The notes under the pieces are model-generated. The model saw only the letters and a list, made by a program, of their open reading frames with translations, was not told where the DNA came from and did not search any database. A DNA stretch of 32,458 nucleotides from Cellulophaga sp. (lineage in GTDB: Bacteria > Bacteroidota > Bacteroidia > Flavobacteriales > Flavobacteriaceae): contig JANQTG010000072.1 of NCBI GenBank assembly GCA_030731855.1, forward strand, positions 1 to 32,458. Direction: 5' to 3'. Each line of letters opens with the position of its first letter. Position 1 is the stretch's first letter. Of this stretch, positions 1 to 10,000 are shown in pieces. The translations under genes were made by a program, and so were the position numbers.

Positions 1-1036
1 AATGGGCTAAACGAATAAAATTTACCCCCATACCTTTCATTTGCTCCATATCTTTACGATGTTGATCGTTACTAACCGCAGCGCCAACCCCAGCATGCTC
101 TTCATGGCGGTGCGTACCTCTTAATAATAAACGTTTTCCGTTCAAATAGAAAGGGCCATTTTTTTCAAATTCAAACCAACGAAATCCTACTTTTTCTGAG
201 ACTTCATCAATGTTTTTCTTATCTTTTTTTAGCGAAATAATAACGCTATACAAATTAGGATTTTTAGTATCCCAAAGTTTAGGATTTTGAATATCAGAGA
301 TTAAAATTTCATTAATGTTTTTAATTGATTCTATAGTTTTTGTGGTAACTTCGATACCAATTGGATTTACTAAAGCAACTTTAAGGGATAAACCTGATAT
401 ATTATTAAGTATTTCAACAGGTATCGTTAGTTTTAAGCTTGCATTTTTTTCGGAAACTTCAGGGGTTTGTACTTGAACTTTACCAATATGTGTTTCAGGT
501 TTGGTAACCAACCAAACATCGCGTGTAATACCGCCATAAATGAAAAAGTCACTCTTCTGAGAAGGAATTACATGTGGATCGTAGCCATTATCTACATGAA
601 CCAAAAGCTCATTTTCACCATTTTTAATATAGTCTGTAATATCAATAGTAAAACCAATATAACCACCAATATGTTCGCCCGCCTCTTTACCGTTTACGTA
701 TACTTTAGTGGTAATGTTCGACCCTTCAAAATAAAGTAGGTAATGCTGATTAGGCACTACATTTTCGATAGTAAGCATTTTTTTATACCAACTGCTGCTG
801 CGACGGTACCCTGGTTCATTGTCCGTTACATCTTCATTATTCCAAGTATGCGGAAGATTTATATTTATCCAGTTTTCTTGATTCTTAATAGCTTCAATAT
901 CTTCACTATTTTTTTCTAAATAGCTCCAATTTTCATTGATGTTTGTTTTGGATCTCTCTAGATTATTTTGTGCTTTTTGATTACAAGAAGAAATTAATAA
1001 AAGGATACAAAATATCGGTACATAATATTTTAACAC
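1..1036 (-). CDS. Glycoside hydrolase family 2 lipoprotein, N-terminal part (cut by window edge)
   Basis: The open frame runs off the left edge; 345 codons are visible. A stop lies just upstream and there is no in-frame ATG, so I chose the GTG at 1036. It gives a clean lipoprotein signal peptide (hydrophobic residues 6-15, LISSC lipobox, lipidated Cys18) and starts 18 bases after the GH88 gene. Visible order: GH2 sugar-binding domain with LPHTWN (61-66) and GGITRDVWLV (168-177), an Ig-like domain (about 180-285), then the start of the TIM barrel with FYLNGKRLLLRGTHRHEEH (296-314). GH2 enzymes are exo-acting beta-glycosidases (galactosidase, glucuronidase, mannosidase and others). The catalytic glutamates lie beyond the window, so the specificity cannot be read. 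It is probably the last visible gene of the susCD-GH88 transcript and would trim imported oligosaccharides in the periplasm. Confidence 0.88.
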   Translation of the reverse strand, partial: MLKYYVPIFCILLLISSCNQKAQNNLERSKTNINENWSYLEKNSEDIEAIKNQENWININLPHTWNNEDVTDNEPGYRRSSSWYKKMLTIENVVPNQHYLLYFEGSNITTKVYVNGKEAGEHIGGYIGFTIDITDYIKNGENELLVHVDNGYDPHVIPSQKSDFFIYGGITRDVWLVTKPETHIGKVQVQTPEVSEKNASLKLTIPVEILNNISGLSLKVALVNPIGIEVTTKTIESIKNINEILISDIQNPKLWDTKNPNLYSVIISLKKDKKNIDEVSEKVGFRWFEFEKNGPFYLNGKRLLLRGTHRHEEHAGVGAAVSNDQHRKDMEQMKGMGVNFIRLAH

Positions 1037-1054
1037 GTGCTTAAAAAAATATAA

Positions 1055-2239
1055 TTATTGATTTGATTTTCTAAGTAGTGCCTCTAAAAAATAATAGTCA
1101 CCATAAACAATAGGTTCATCCATTTCATCTTTTTTAGGCCAATTACCAGTACTATGGTCTAGAATAAAAGGCGCATTTATACTTGGATCTACTAGGTATT
1201 CTTCACTTTTTAAAGTACCAATAACTTTATCGGCATAGGCTATGTATTTTTCAGAATTTGAAGAATAAGTGGCTAATTCTAGTAAGGCTGATGCAATTAC
1301 CGTTGCCGCCGAAACATCTCTTGGTTTATCCGTTGCAGGATCGTCAAAATCCCAAAACGGAATTCCATCTTCAGGTAGTTTTTCATGATTTAAGTAAAAC
1401 TCGGCACTAGCTTCGGCCTGTTTTAAATAGGCTGGATCTTTAGTGTAACGATACGACATAGTGTAGCCATAAATTCCCCATCCTTGACCACGAGCCCAAG
1501 AAGAATCATCGTTAATACCTTGATGTGTAACTTTGTCTTTTGCATCCCCAGTTATGGTATCGTAAACTACCACATGATAGCTACTATTATTTTGTCTAAA
1601 ATGATTCTTTAAGGTTGTATTGGCATGGGTAACGGCAATGTTATGGTAGGTACTGTCACCTGTCATTTTTGTAGCTTCAAAAAGCAATTCAAGATTCATC
1701 ATATTATCAATAATGACTGGAAATTCCCAAATATCCTTATTAAAATCCCACGATCTTAAACTACCTACATTTTTGTTAAATCTAGTAATTAGGGTGTTGG
1801 CACTTTCTATCATTACCTCTTTATAGTGCTCATTATTGGTTATTTCATAGCCTTCTCCAAAACTACAATATATTTTAAAGCCCATATCGTGAGTGCCACC
1901 ATTAAGCTTTTCTTTTTCCATATGTACCGTCCAAGCTTCGGCTTGTGTTTTGTAGGCTTCATTACCGGTAAGTTTGTATAATTGCCATAGGTTACCGGGG
2001 AAAAACCCACTTGTCCAGTCTTTGGAAAGCACCTTAAAAGTCTCACTTTTATTTTTGTTGTAGCTTCTTGGAAATGACATTGAATCAACTTGATAAGAAA
2101 GTAGTTGTTGATACCTAAGCGTTAAAAGGGAGTCTATACTTACGGATGCCGTTGTTGGATTTTCTTTTTTTTCTTTTTTGCAGGAAAATAAAAATAGTAA
2201 AGGAACAATAATCGTAATTAAAGCTAAATTTTTTTTCAT
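1055..2239 (-). CDS. GH88 unsaturated glucuronyl hydrolase, lipoprotein
   Basis: The 394-residue protein has a lipoprotein signal (LLFLFSC, Cys20) followed by a lysine-rich linker, so it should sit in the periplasmic or outer membrane. GH88 hallmarks are present: HDMGF with Asp118, IDNMMNLELL with Asp178 (these match the two aspartates needed for hydration in characterised family members), HQGINDDSSWARGQGW (239-254), and the C-terminal YGDYYFLEALLR. GH88 enzymes hydrate the 4,5-double bond of the unsaturated uronic acid that a lyase leaves at the non-reducing end, which releases 5-keto-4-deoxyuronate. This matches kduI and kduD at 15441-17072 and implies that a lyase acts upstream. GH105 is a related alternative with similar chemistry; the motif set favours GH88. 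Confidence 0.9.
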   Translation of the reverse strand: MKKNLALITIIVPLLFLFSCKKEKKENPTTASVSIDSLLTLRYQQLLSYQVDSMSFPRSYNKNKSETFKVLSKDWTSGFFPGNLWQLYKLTGNEAYKTQAEAWTVHMEKEKLNGGTHDMGFKIYCSFGEGYEITNNEHYKEVMIESANTLITRFNKNVGSLRSWDFNKDIWEFPVIIDNMMNLELLFEATKMTGDSTYHNIAVTHANTTLKNHFRQNNSSYHVVVYDTITGDAKDKVTHQGINDDSSWARGQGWGIYGYTMSYRYTKDPAYLKQAEASAEFYLNHEKLPEDGIPFWDFDDPATDKPRDVSAATVIASALLELATYSSNSEKYIAYADKVIGTLKSEEYLVDPSINAPFILDHSTGNWPKKDEMDEPIVYGDYYFLEALLRKSNQ

Positions 2240-2266
2240 TGTGAAGAGGTAATTTATTTATATTAT

Positions 2267-2306
2267 AATTAAAGGTTTCGTTTTAGATAAAACGAAACCT
2301 TTAATT
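2267..2306 (-). other. Perfect 18-bp hairpin between susD and GH88
   Basis: Arms AATTAAAGGTTTCGTTTT (2267-2284) and AAAACGAAACCTTTAATT (2289-2306) pair perfectly around a 4-base loop. It begins about a dozen bases after the susD stop. On the minus strand no T-run follows, so it is not a textbook terminator. It may instead protect the 3' end of susCD mRNA or partly stop transcription, giving more SusC/D than GH88 and GH2. That role is inference. Confidence 0.7.
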
Positions 2307-2317
2307 CAAAATAAGTT

Positions 2318-3850
2318 TTAGTATCCAGGGTTGTTTGGTAGTAAATTCGGATTTCTTAAAAGCTCATCGAAAGGTAAGGGTAATAAATAATCTCTAGAAG
2401 GATCGAAATTTGTTTGATTTTCTAAACCATTTGGCCCAAAAACTTCTGGTCCAAGTTGACGTCTTTTTATGTCATACCATCTTTTAAATTCAAAGGCTAA
2501 TTCCCATTTGCGTTCTTCTAGAACTAAATTTCTAAAGTCTGTTTGATTTATTCCTAAAGTTATATCTTCAGGAAAATTTGTCAAAACTCCAGCTCTGTTT
2601 CTTGCTCTTGCTCTAACTCTGTTGACATAGCTATTGGCTTCTGCAGATCCAGGAGTAACCTCGTTTAGTGCCTCAGCTGCAATTAATAAAACTTCAGCAT
2701 AGCGCATTTGAGCATAGTTTGTTTCTGTTCCACGTGCATTCCCTAGAGAAACTGTGCCAGGGAATCTACTATATTTTGCAATATAAGCACTTGCTACATT
2801 TAAAGGGCTAGCAGTTGGGAAAAACGAAAAAGGCTGCACAACTCCACCAAATACTCCAATAGTATCTAAGCTTACACGCTTTCTATAATCGCGACCATCC
2901 CAAGCATTATAAACATTTATGGTAGGTACGGCAACAGACCATCCTTCTCCAATATCAAGACGGCCGTCTGTTCTTTGATTTTGTCTAATCCCAGTTAAGG
3001 CTCCTTGGTAATCTCTTCCGGTATCACCATCTGAGAAACCATTAAAATCAATCGAAAATAAAGACTCTTTTTGACTATTTTGTTTTGTTGCATCGAATAA
3101 ATCTTGAAAATCCTCAACAAGATCTAAGTCAAATAATCCTTCGTTATCAATAACAAATTTTGCTTCGGTATAAGCTTTTGGAAAATCGGCTAAGGTAAGA
3201 TGAACAGATGCTAAATAAGCTGCCGCGGTTGCTTTTGAAGGCAGGGCTCTTGTAGGTTGTGTATTAGGCAACCATTGCTTTGCAAATTCTAAATCAGAAA
3301 TTATATTAATATATACTTCCGATTGCGGTGTTTTTGAAATTAAAGTTGCTTCTGCAATGTTGGTTACTGGTGCGTCTAAATAAGGAATATCACCAAATAA
3401 TTGTACCAGATGAAAATAAGTATAGGCACGAACAAAATAGGCTTGTGCAATTATTGGGTTAATGGCTTGATCTGTTAAATTTAGGCTTTCAGCACCTGCA
3501 ATAGCTTCATTAGCACCAGCAATTATTTGATATGATGTAGGCCAGAATGCTGTTATCATTCCATTATCATCAGTTACAGAAAATATATCGTGTTCAATAC
3601 GTCTGGCAGGAGTACCTCTATCGCCAATACTAGCCATGTCACTTCTTAACATTAGTGGTAATGATAACTTTCTACCCCAGAAGGCTTCTTTAGCCATATT
3701 TCCATAAGTACCATTAATTACTGTTTGTACATCTTGTGGCGATTTAAAAAAGCCTTCAGGAGATAGTATGCCTATAGGTTCTTCTTCCAAAGTGGAGCAT
3801 CCTACCAATGACAAAAGTGTCATTAAAACTATATATTTCATATTTTTCAT
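2318..3850 (-). CDS. susD: SusD/RagB-type glycan-binding lipoprotein
   Basis: The 510-residue protein has a lipoprotein signal (MTLLSLVGCS, Cys18) and the usual SusD start after it (LEEEPIGILSPEGFFKSPQD). Helical TPR-like segments follow, then the conserved C-terminal LVLEERKWELAFEFKRWYDI block (about 455-475) and the closing YLLPLPFDELLRNPNL stretch seen across the family. SusD proteins sit on the cell surface as the lid of a SusC channel and capture oligosaccharides. It lies 11 bases after susC on the same strand, the standard susC-susD order. Its sugar specificity cannot be read from sequence alone; the neighbours suggest a uronic-acid-containing, possibly rhamnose-rich glycan. Confidence 0.95.
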   Translation of the reverse strand: MKNMKYIVLMTLLSLVGCSTLEEEPIGILSPEGFFKSPQDVQTVINGTYGNMAKEAFWGRKLSLPLMLRSDMASIGDRGTPARRIEHDIFSVTDDNGMITAFWPTSYQIIAGANEAIAGAESLNLTDQAINPIIAQAYFVRAYTYFHLVQLFGDIPYLDAPVTNIAEATLISKTPQSEVYINIISDLEFAKQWLPNTQPTRALPSKATAAAYLASVHLTLADFPKAYTEAKFVIDNEGLFDLDLVEDFQDLFDATKQNSQKESLFSIDFNGFSDGDTGRDYQGALTGIRQNQRTDGRLDIGEGWSVAVPTINVYNAWDGRDYRKRVSLDTIGVFGGVVQPFSFFPTASPLNVASAYIAKYSRFPGTVSLGNARGTETNYAQMRYAEVLLIAAEALNEVTPGSAEANSYVNRVRARARNRAGVLTNFPEDITLGINQTDFRNLVLEERKWELAFEFKRWYDIKRRQLGPEVFGPNGLENQTNFDPSRDYLLPLPFDELLRNPNLLPNNPGY

Positions 3851-3861
3851 ATTTATATTTT

Positions 3862-6800
3862 TTAAAATTTAAGATTCACACTAAAGGTTACTGATTTTAT
3901 GTTTGGATAGTTACCATAATCAAATCCTTGATTAACATTACTTGCTTGATTACCAGATGCTTGATAGCTTACTTCTGGATCTACACCTGGATAATCTGTA
4001 ATCGTCAATAAGTTTTGCCCACTCAATGATAATCGAATATTATCTAAGCCTAAATTCTCAGTTAAATTTTGAGGCAAAGTATAGCCCATAGCTAAATTTC
4101 TAAGCCTAATAAAACTACCATCATATACAAATCTAGATGTTACTCTTTTTGCTCTAACTGCTGCTGAGGGTACATTAGTATTTGTGTTATTGGGTGTCCA
4201 AGCATTTAAAACTTCTGTGGTGGCATTAGATCCTCCCGAAGCTAATTCTATGGCAGTATAATTTAAAATATCACCACCTATAGAACCTTGAAAAAATATT
4301 CCTAAATCAAAATCCTTATATCGAAATGTATTGTTTAAACCGGCGGTCCAGTCTGGGTTAGGATCTCCAATAATTTCACGATCTACTCCTGTAATTGTAC
4401 CACTACCATCAAGATCACTAAAAATTTCATCTCCAAGATTATTTGTAAAAGCGGCAGTACCAGAAGGTAATGTACCATTTTGATTTACACCTCTAAAGTC
4501 ATATCCATAAAATACGCCAACAGGCTGTCCCTCTCTTAAAATATGTGTTTCATCCTGAAGAAAATGTCCTGGTGAAGAGTCTAAAAATATATCATCACCA
4601 TTTACTAATTTTACTACTTGATTTCTGTTTCTTGACCAGTTAAAATCTGTAGTCCAAGAAAAATTATTGGTACTGATGTTTTTAGTTGTCAATGTAATTT
4701 CAAACCCTTTATTGTTAATTTCTCCGATATTTTTTAAGGTAGTCTGATTTAAAAAACCAACATATTCTGGAACTGAAGTGTCTCCTAAAATTACGTCTTT
4801 AGTATCAATATTGTAATAATCTAAGGTTAAAGACACACGATTATCGAATAAACCTAAATCCAAGCCAATATTTGTTTGGAAAGATGATTCCCATTTTAAA
4901 TCAGGATTAGAAAGTTGATTAGGTACAATAGCATTTACTGTTTGATCACCCACAACAGCATAAAGACTTTCAAAACTAGCTAATGATTGATAGGGTTGAA
5001 TAGCTTGATTTCCAGTGACACCGTAACTCGCTCTAAATTTTAAGTTAGATAAGGTTTTATTGTCTTTTAAAAATTCTTCATTAGATACTTTCCATCCGAT
5101 TGCTCCTGAAGGGAAAAATGCATATTTTTCATTTTTAGCAAAGTTAGAAGAGCCGTCTCTTCTAGCGGTAAAAGTGATTAAATATTTATCATCATAATCA
5201 TAATTTAGTCTTCCGAATTGCGATTGTATCTCTGTTTCTGTTAAAGATGATGTAGGAATTAAAGGAACTGAACCGCCTGCTAATCCATAAAATGATACAC
5301 TATTAGAAATAAATCCTTGTGCCCCAGCAGTAAAAAAATCTGATTTTGTCTTTTGATAAGAATAACCTGCTAATAAGGTTAGATTACCTTTTCCAATTTC
5401 TTTTTTATATGTTAAATAATTCTCACTTAATATGTTTGATGTTTTAGAATTTGCAACGCCTGCAATGCCGCCCACACCTCCGGCTGTAGCTCTTAATGTT
5501 GAAGGTAAGAAAGTACCACGTGTGCTATTTAATGCACTAAAACCGAATGTTGTTTTAAAAGTTAAGTTCTCAATTAATTCATAATCTAAATAGAAGTTTG
5601 CTCTATAATTATCAATTGCAGTTTCGTCTATTCTTTCTGTGGCAATTGCAAAAGGGTTATCTACATCATCACCTACAGAATTGAAAGTATTTTCACCATT
5701 TTCATTTAAAACTCCTAAATCTGGCGCAAAACGATAAGCAATTGAAATAACATCTCCACCACCTCTACCGCCACTGCCAGCTTGTGTAGATACACCATCT
5801 TTATTACTTCTACTACCAAAAGCATTAAAACCAAGTTTTAGTTTATCGGTTACTTGTGCGTCTACATTTGTTAAAAATGAGAATCGTTCAAAACCAGAAT
5901 TAACCACCACACCTTTTTGGTCAAAATAGTTTCCAGAAACATAAAAATTAATATCTTCTGTACCTCCTGAAAATGATAACTGATGATTTGCAATATTTCC
6001 AGTTTCAAAAATTAAATCTTGCCAATCTGTTTCCGCTGGTCCTTGAACGTAGCCAGGGTTAATACCTCTTTGATAAGTAGCAAACTGTTCTGCATTCAAC
6101 AAATCTAATTGATTGGATGTAGATTGACTCGAATAAGAACTATTCAATTCGATGGTTGTTTTACCTGCTCTACCCTTTTTGGTAGTGATTAGTATAACTC
6201 CATTTGCTCCTCTAGAGCCATAAATAGCCGTAGCAGAAGCATCTTTCAATATTTCGATAGACTCAATATCTGCTGGTTGTGGATAGGTTGCTCCAACGAA
6301 ACCATCGACAACAACTAAAGCTCCGCTACTTGCGCCGATAGAAGTATTACCCCTAATTTTAACTGATATCGGAGCACCTGGTTCTCCACCATTATTTGAT
6401 TGAACGACCACCCCTGCAGCTCTGCCTTGCAGCGCTTGTTCTGCATCTAGTACCGGAAAAGCATTAATGTCTTTTGAACTTACAGAAGATACTGAACCAG
6501 TTATATCACTCTTTTTTTGGCTACCATAGCCCACAACTACAATCTCGTCTAAAGCACTAACATCTTCAACTAAAGTAACTTTTAATGTAGATTTTCCAGA
6601 AACGCTTTGTTCTTGTGTAATAAAACCGATAGAACTGAATACTAAAGTTGCATTATTGGCCGCACTAATAGTATAATTACCATCAAAGTCTGTTGTAGTT
6701 CCGTTTGTAGTTCCTTTTTCTACTACGTTTACTCCTGGAACTCCAATGCCATCACTACTTGAAATAACCGAGCCTTTGATTGTTTTTTGTTGGCTGTAAC

Positions 6801-6873
6801 CAGCAGTACCGATCAGGATAAAAGCACCAATAAAAAATGCTTTTAACCATTTTTTTGTTTTGTTTTTCAACAT
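3862..6873 (-). CDS. susC: SusC/RagA-type TonB-dependent outer-membrane transporter
   Basis: I take the ATG at 6873 (1003 residues), which places the signal peptide (AFFIGAFILIGTAGYSQ) near the N-terminus. The frame stays open up to 6969, but that longer version adds a basic leader unlike the family. Domains in order: signal peptide, carboxypeptidase-regulatory-like beta domain (KTIKGSVISSSDGIGVPGVN), the SusC plug signature DEIVVVGYGSQKKSDITGSV, plug domain with KDASATAIYGSRGANGVI, and a beta barrel ending in the aromatic FSVNLKF. SusC imports oligosaccharides across the outer membrane using TonB energy. It is followed directly by susD. The upstream region carries a promoter candidate and sequence words shared with the uronate promoter region. 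Confidence 0.95.
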   Translation of the reverse strand: MLKNKTKKWLKAFFIGAFILIGTAGYSQQKTIKGSVISSSDGIGVPGVNVVEKGTTNGTTTDFDGNYTISAANNATLVFSSIGFITQEQSVSGKSTLKVTLVEDVSALDEIVVVGYGSQKKSDITGSVSSVSSKDINAFPVLDAEQALQGRAAGVVVQSNNGGEPGAPISVKIRGNTSIGASSGALVVVDGFVGATYPQPADIESIEILKDASATAIYGSRGANGVILITTKKGRAGKTTIELNSSYSSQSTSNQLDLLNAEQFATYQRGINPGYVQGPAETDWQDLIFETGNIANHQLSFSGGTEDINFYVSGNYFDQKGVVVNSGFERFSFLTNVDAQVTDKLKLGFNAFGSRSNKDGVSTQAGSGGRGGGDVISIAYRFAPDLGVLNENGENTFNSVGDDVDNPFAIATERIDETAIDNYRANFYLDYELIENLTFKTTFGFSALNSTRGTFLPSTLRATAGGVGGIAGVANSKTSNILSENYLTYKKEIGKGNLTLLAGYSYQKTKSDFFTAGAQGFISNSVSFYGLAGGSVPLIPTSSLTETEIQSQFGRLNYDYDDKYLITFTARRDGSSNFAKNEKYAFFPSGAIGWKVSNEEFLKDNKTLSNLKFRASYGVTGNQAIQPYQSLASFESLYAVVGDQTVNAIVPNQLSNPDLKWESSFQTNIGLDLGLFDNRVSLTLDYYNIDTKDVILGDTSVPEYVGFLNQTTLKNIGEINNKGFEITLTTKNISTNNFSWTTDFNWSRNRNQVVKLVNGDDIFLDSSPGHFLQDETHILREGQPVGVFYGYDFRGVNQNGTLPSGTAAFTNNLGDEIFSDLDGSGTITGVDREIIGDPNPDWTAGLNNTFRYKDFDLGIFFQGSIGGDILNYTAIELASGGSNATTEVLNAWTPNNTNTNVPSAAVRAKRVTSRFVYDGSFIRLRNLAMGYTLPQNLTENLGLDNIRLSLSGQNLLTITDYPGVDPEVSYQASGNQASNVNQGFDYGNYPNIKSVTFSVNLKF

Positions 6874-6917
6874 AAATTTGAGTTTTGAGTTAATTTTAAA
6901 TATTTGAGTGCTGATTG

Positions 6918-6937
6918 TATACCTATGTACTTTTATT
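6918..6937. promoter_or_regulatory. Candidate operator words upstream of susC (TATACCTAT + TGTACTTTTATT)
   Basis: Plus-strand TATACCTAT (6918-6926) overlaps by one base the 12-mer TGTACTTTTATT (6926-6937), 45-64 bases upstream of the susC start. Both words recur in the divergent beta-helix/uxuB gap: TATACCTAT at 13017-13025 and TGTACTTTTATT at 13052-13063. A shared regulator, perhaps the hybrid sensor next door, could recognise them. This rests only on exact word matches in AT-rich DNA. Confidence 0.35.
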
Positions 6938-6998
6938 AAAAATCGTATTGATTTTTTTATCGAGTACAATTGTTTAAGTATATTAATTTCAACATTCC

Positions 6999-7034
6999 CA
7001 AAATTATGTGAAGTATTTGCAATAATAATTCAAA
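6999..7034 (-). promoter_or_regulatory. Candidate Bacteroidota-type promoter of susC
   Basis: Read on the minus strand, TTTG (7034-7031), a 24-base spacer and TAATTTTG (7006-6999) match the -33 TTTG and -7 TAnnTTTG consensus, although the spacer is about one base long. It would place the start of transcription near 6992 and leave a leader of about 120 bases. A second TAnnTTTG match (TATTTTTG, 7052-7045) has no good -33 partner. Confidence 0.3.
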
Positions 7035-7096
7035 ATTAGGGGTTCAAAAATACAGATGTACTATTTTATTGAAGTTTTTTAAGAACTTAAGACTCA

Positions 7097-10000
7097 TTAT
7101 TTATGGTGTGTTTCAGAAAACTTAGCAAGGTACTCTGTTGGTGATTTTCCAAACTTTTTATGAAAGCATTTACTAAAATATTTAGGGTTTTTAAAACCTA
7201 CTTGGTAACTAACTTCAGAAATATTTAGTTTGTCTTGCTCTAAAAGTTGAGCGGCTCTTTTCATTCTTATTTCTTGAATAAAATCATTAGGTGTAACATT
7301 TGTCCATGCTTTAATTTTTGTAAACAATAAAGTTCTACTCACGCCTAATTCCGAACTAAACGTAGGAATGTCAAATTGCTCGTTAGAAATATTATCTTCA
7401 ACAATTTGTAGTGCTTTTTTTAATAATTGTTCATCCATTGAGGATACCGTAATGTCACTTGGAGTAAATGTATTTTCAGTTGAAAATTTGTTACGTAATC
7501 GCCTAGTGGAATCAATTAAGTTTTTAACCCTTAACGAGAATTCTTTTATATTAAAGGGTTTGCTTATATAATCGTCTGCACCGCTTTCTAATCCTTCAAA
7601 CTTATAGACTAATGAGGTTCTAGACGTCAGTAGAATTACAGGAATATGACTTGTTTTTAAATTCGCTTTTATTTTAGAACAGAGTTCTGTTCCTACCATT
7701 ACGGGCATAATAACATCAGAAACAATTAAATCAGGTACATTTTGTAAGGCTATTTTCATTGCTTCTTCTCCATTACTGGCTTCTAAAATATTATAATTTT
7801 CTTTCAAAAGTTCTTTCATAAACTGTCGCAAAGGCTCGTTATCTTCTACTAAAAGTACAGTCGCTTTTTCTGTATCAAACAATAGTTCATCAGTTTCAAA
7901 ATTAGCTTCAAAATTAATATGGTTTACTTGCGATGTATATAACCCTAAATCATCACTAAACTTAAAGTCTTTTATAATTTGATCTTTTTCTAAATGGTCT
8001 TTACCCAAAGGTAATTTTACTCTAAAAACACTACCTTTTAAAACGTTATTTAGTACAGATATTTCTCCTTTATGTAAATCAACAAAGCCTTTAGCAATAG
8101 AGAGTCCTATTCCTGTACCCGTTCCTTGGCCATTAATATTTTTTTGATATTCAGGAATTTCAAAAAAACGATCAAATACCTTTTCACTATATTTTTCATC
8201 TATTCCAGGGCCAGAATCCATGATATCGATTACAATATGGCTATCGACTTTTTTTATAATAATTTTTATTTGTCCGTTTTGCGGGGTGTATTTAAAGGCA
8301 TTTGAAATTAAATTAAAAAAAACTTGTTCTAGCTTGGGTCGATCATAAAATAAGAGTATTTCATCTTCGTCAGATTCAAAAGTATAGCTATCATTACGAC
8401 TTTTAGCATATTCAGAAAATGAGTGATAAATTTCTCTTAGAAACTTAACAATATTCCCCTCGGCGGCCTCTAGTTTAAATTTGTTATTTTCTAGTTTTCT
8501 AAAATCCATTAATCTATTTATAAGTTGTAATAAATGATTGGCGTTACTTTCAATAACTAATAGTTTTTTATAAACAAAACTACTGCCTTTGTAATCTTCT
8601 AGTAATTTTTGAAGTGGCCCTGAAATTAGGGTTAGTGGAGTTCTAAACTCGTGAGATATATTGGTGAAAAATTTTAGTTTTTCATCGTTAATTTCTTGAT
8701 TTCTTACTTTTTCTAGATGCTCTAATTGTAATTTATGTTTAAGTTTTGTTTGAGATCTAATGATGTTACCAAGTGCGATTATACCACTCAACAATAATAA
8801 GCTATATAAAATATAGGCCAGATTACTTTTCCAAATAGCGGGCTTAACGGTTATTTTTAAAATTGTTGGTGTTGTATTCCAAATTCCGTCATTATTAGCG
8901 CCCATAACCTCGAAAATATAATCTCCAGGTCTTTGTATCGTATAATTTGCTTGGTTTTGAGTAGTTTCTGTCCAAGAATTTTCTAAACCAACCATTCTAT
9001 ATTTGTATTTATTATTGCTAGAATTTATAAAATTGGGGATAGCATAGTTTATAGAAAAATTAGCTTTATCATGTTCTAGCGTAATGGCATTAACAAAAGA
9101 AATATTTTTACTTAATATTTCAGGGCTATTATTAGGGCTTATTGTTTTGTTTTGGATTTTAAAATCGCTCAGTAATACTTGTGGTGCAAACGTATTTTTA
9201 TCAATTTTTTTTGAATCAAAAGTTGTAACACCAGTAGGCCCACCAAAATAAAAAGTAGAATTACCAACCTTTAAAGATGCACCGCTATTGAATTCGTTTC
9301 CTGCCAAGCCATCCTTTTGGTCGTAGATGGTAAAAAAGCCAGAATTTGGTTCGTATTTTATGAGTCCTTGATTGCTACTCATCCATAGATTTTTCTCAGC
9401 ATCCTCTAAAATAGAATAAACAGAAGTAACTGTTTTGCCTGTTTCTACAGGAACCTTATCAAATTTTTCACCATTAAATTTATAGAGACCTTTAGCACGA
9501 ACACCAACCCATATAGTACCATTACTATCTTGATAAATAGCCAAAATATCATCACCAGAGGTAGTTTCTTGGTTGTAAAAGTAATGTTCAATTGATTTTA
9601 AAGTGCCGTTTTCAGAAAAAGACAATAGGTTTAGACCACTTTGAGTACCCGCCCAAACATTAAGTTTATTGTCTGTCATCATGCTTCGGATTCTGTTATT
9701 ACTCAAAGAATTTTCAGGGTTTAAGGTACTTCTAAATAACTGTGAAGTTTTTGTTGCCGTATTATACCTTATAAGTCCGTTTCCAAAAGTTCCAATCCAA
9801 ATACTATTTCGACCTCCACTTTTTATAGTAAAAACACCAGTATCATTAATTAATTGGTATAATTCTTTAGGCAAAAATGTAGTATCAAAAGTTTTTCTTT
9901 TCGTATTGTAAACTTTAATACCCTTATCATAACTTCCGATCCAAAGGTTATCATCTACCAGTAATAAAGCCTTAATATTATCGCTTAATAATTCAGGTGA

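Noticed and set aside
467-739. Plus-strand 90-codon open frame
   Set aside because: It lies antisense to the GH2 gene, whose conserved motifs (LPHTWN, GGITRDVWLV) are on the other strand. The translation has no recognisable features.
3862-6969. Longer susC reading frame starting at 6969
   Set aside because: The extra 32 residues are basic and lysine/isoleucine-rich and would push the signal peptide away from the N-terminus. The ATG at 6873 gives a normal signal peptide.
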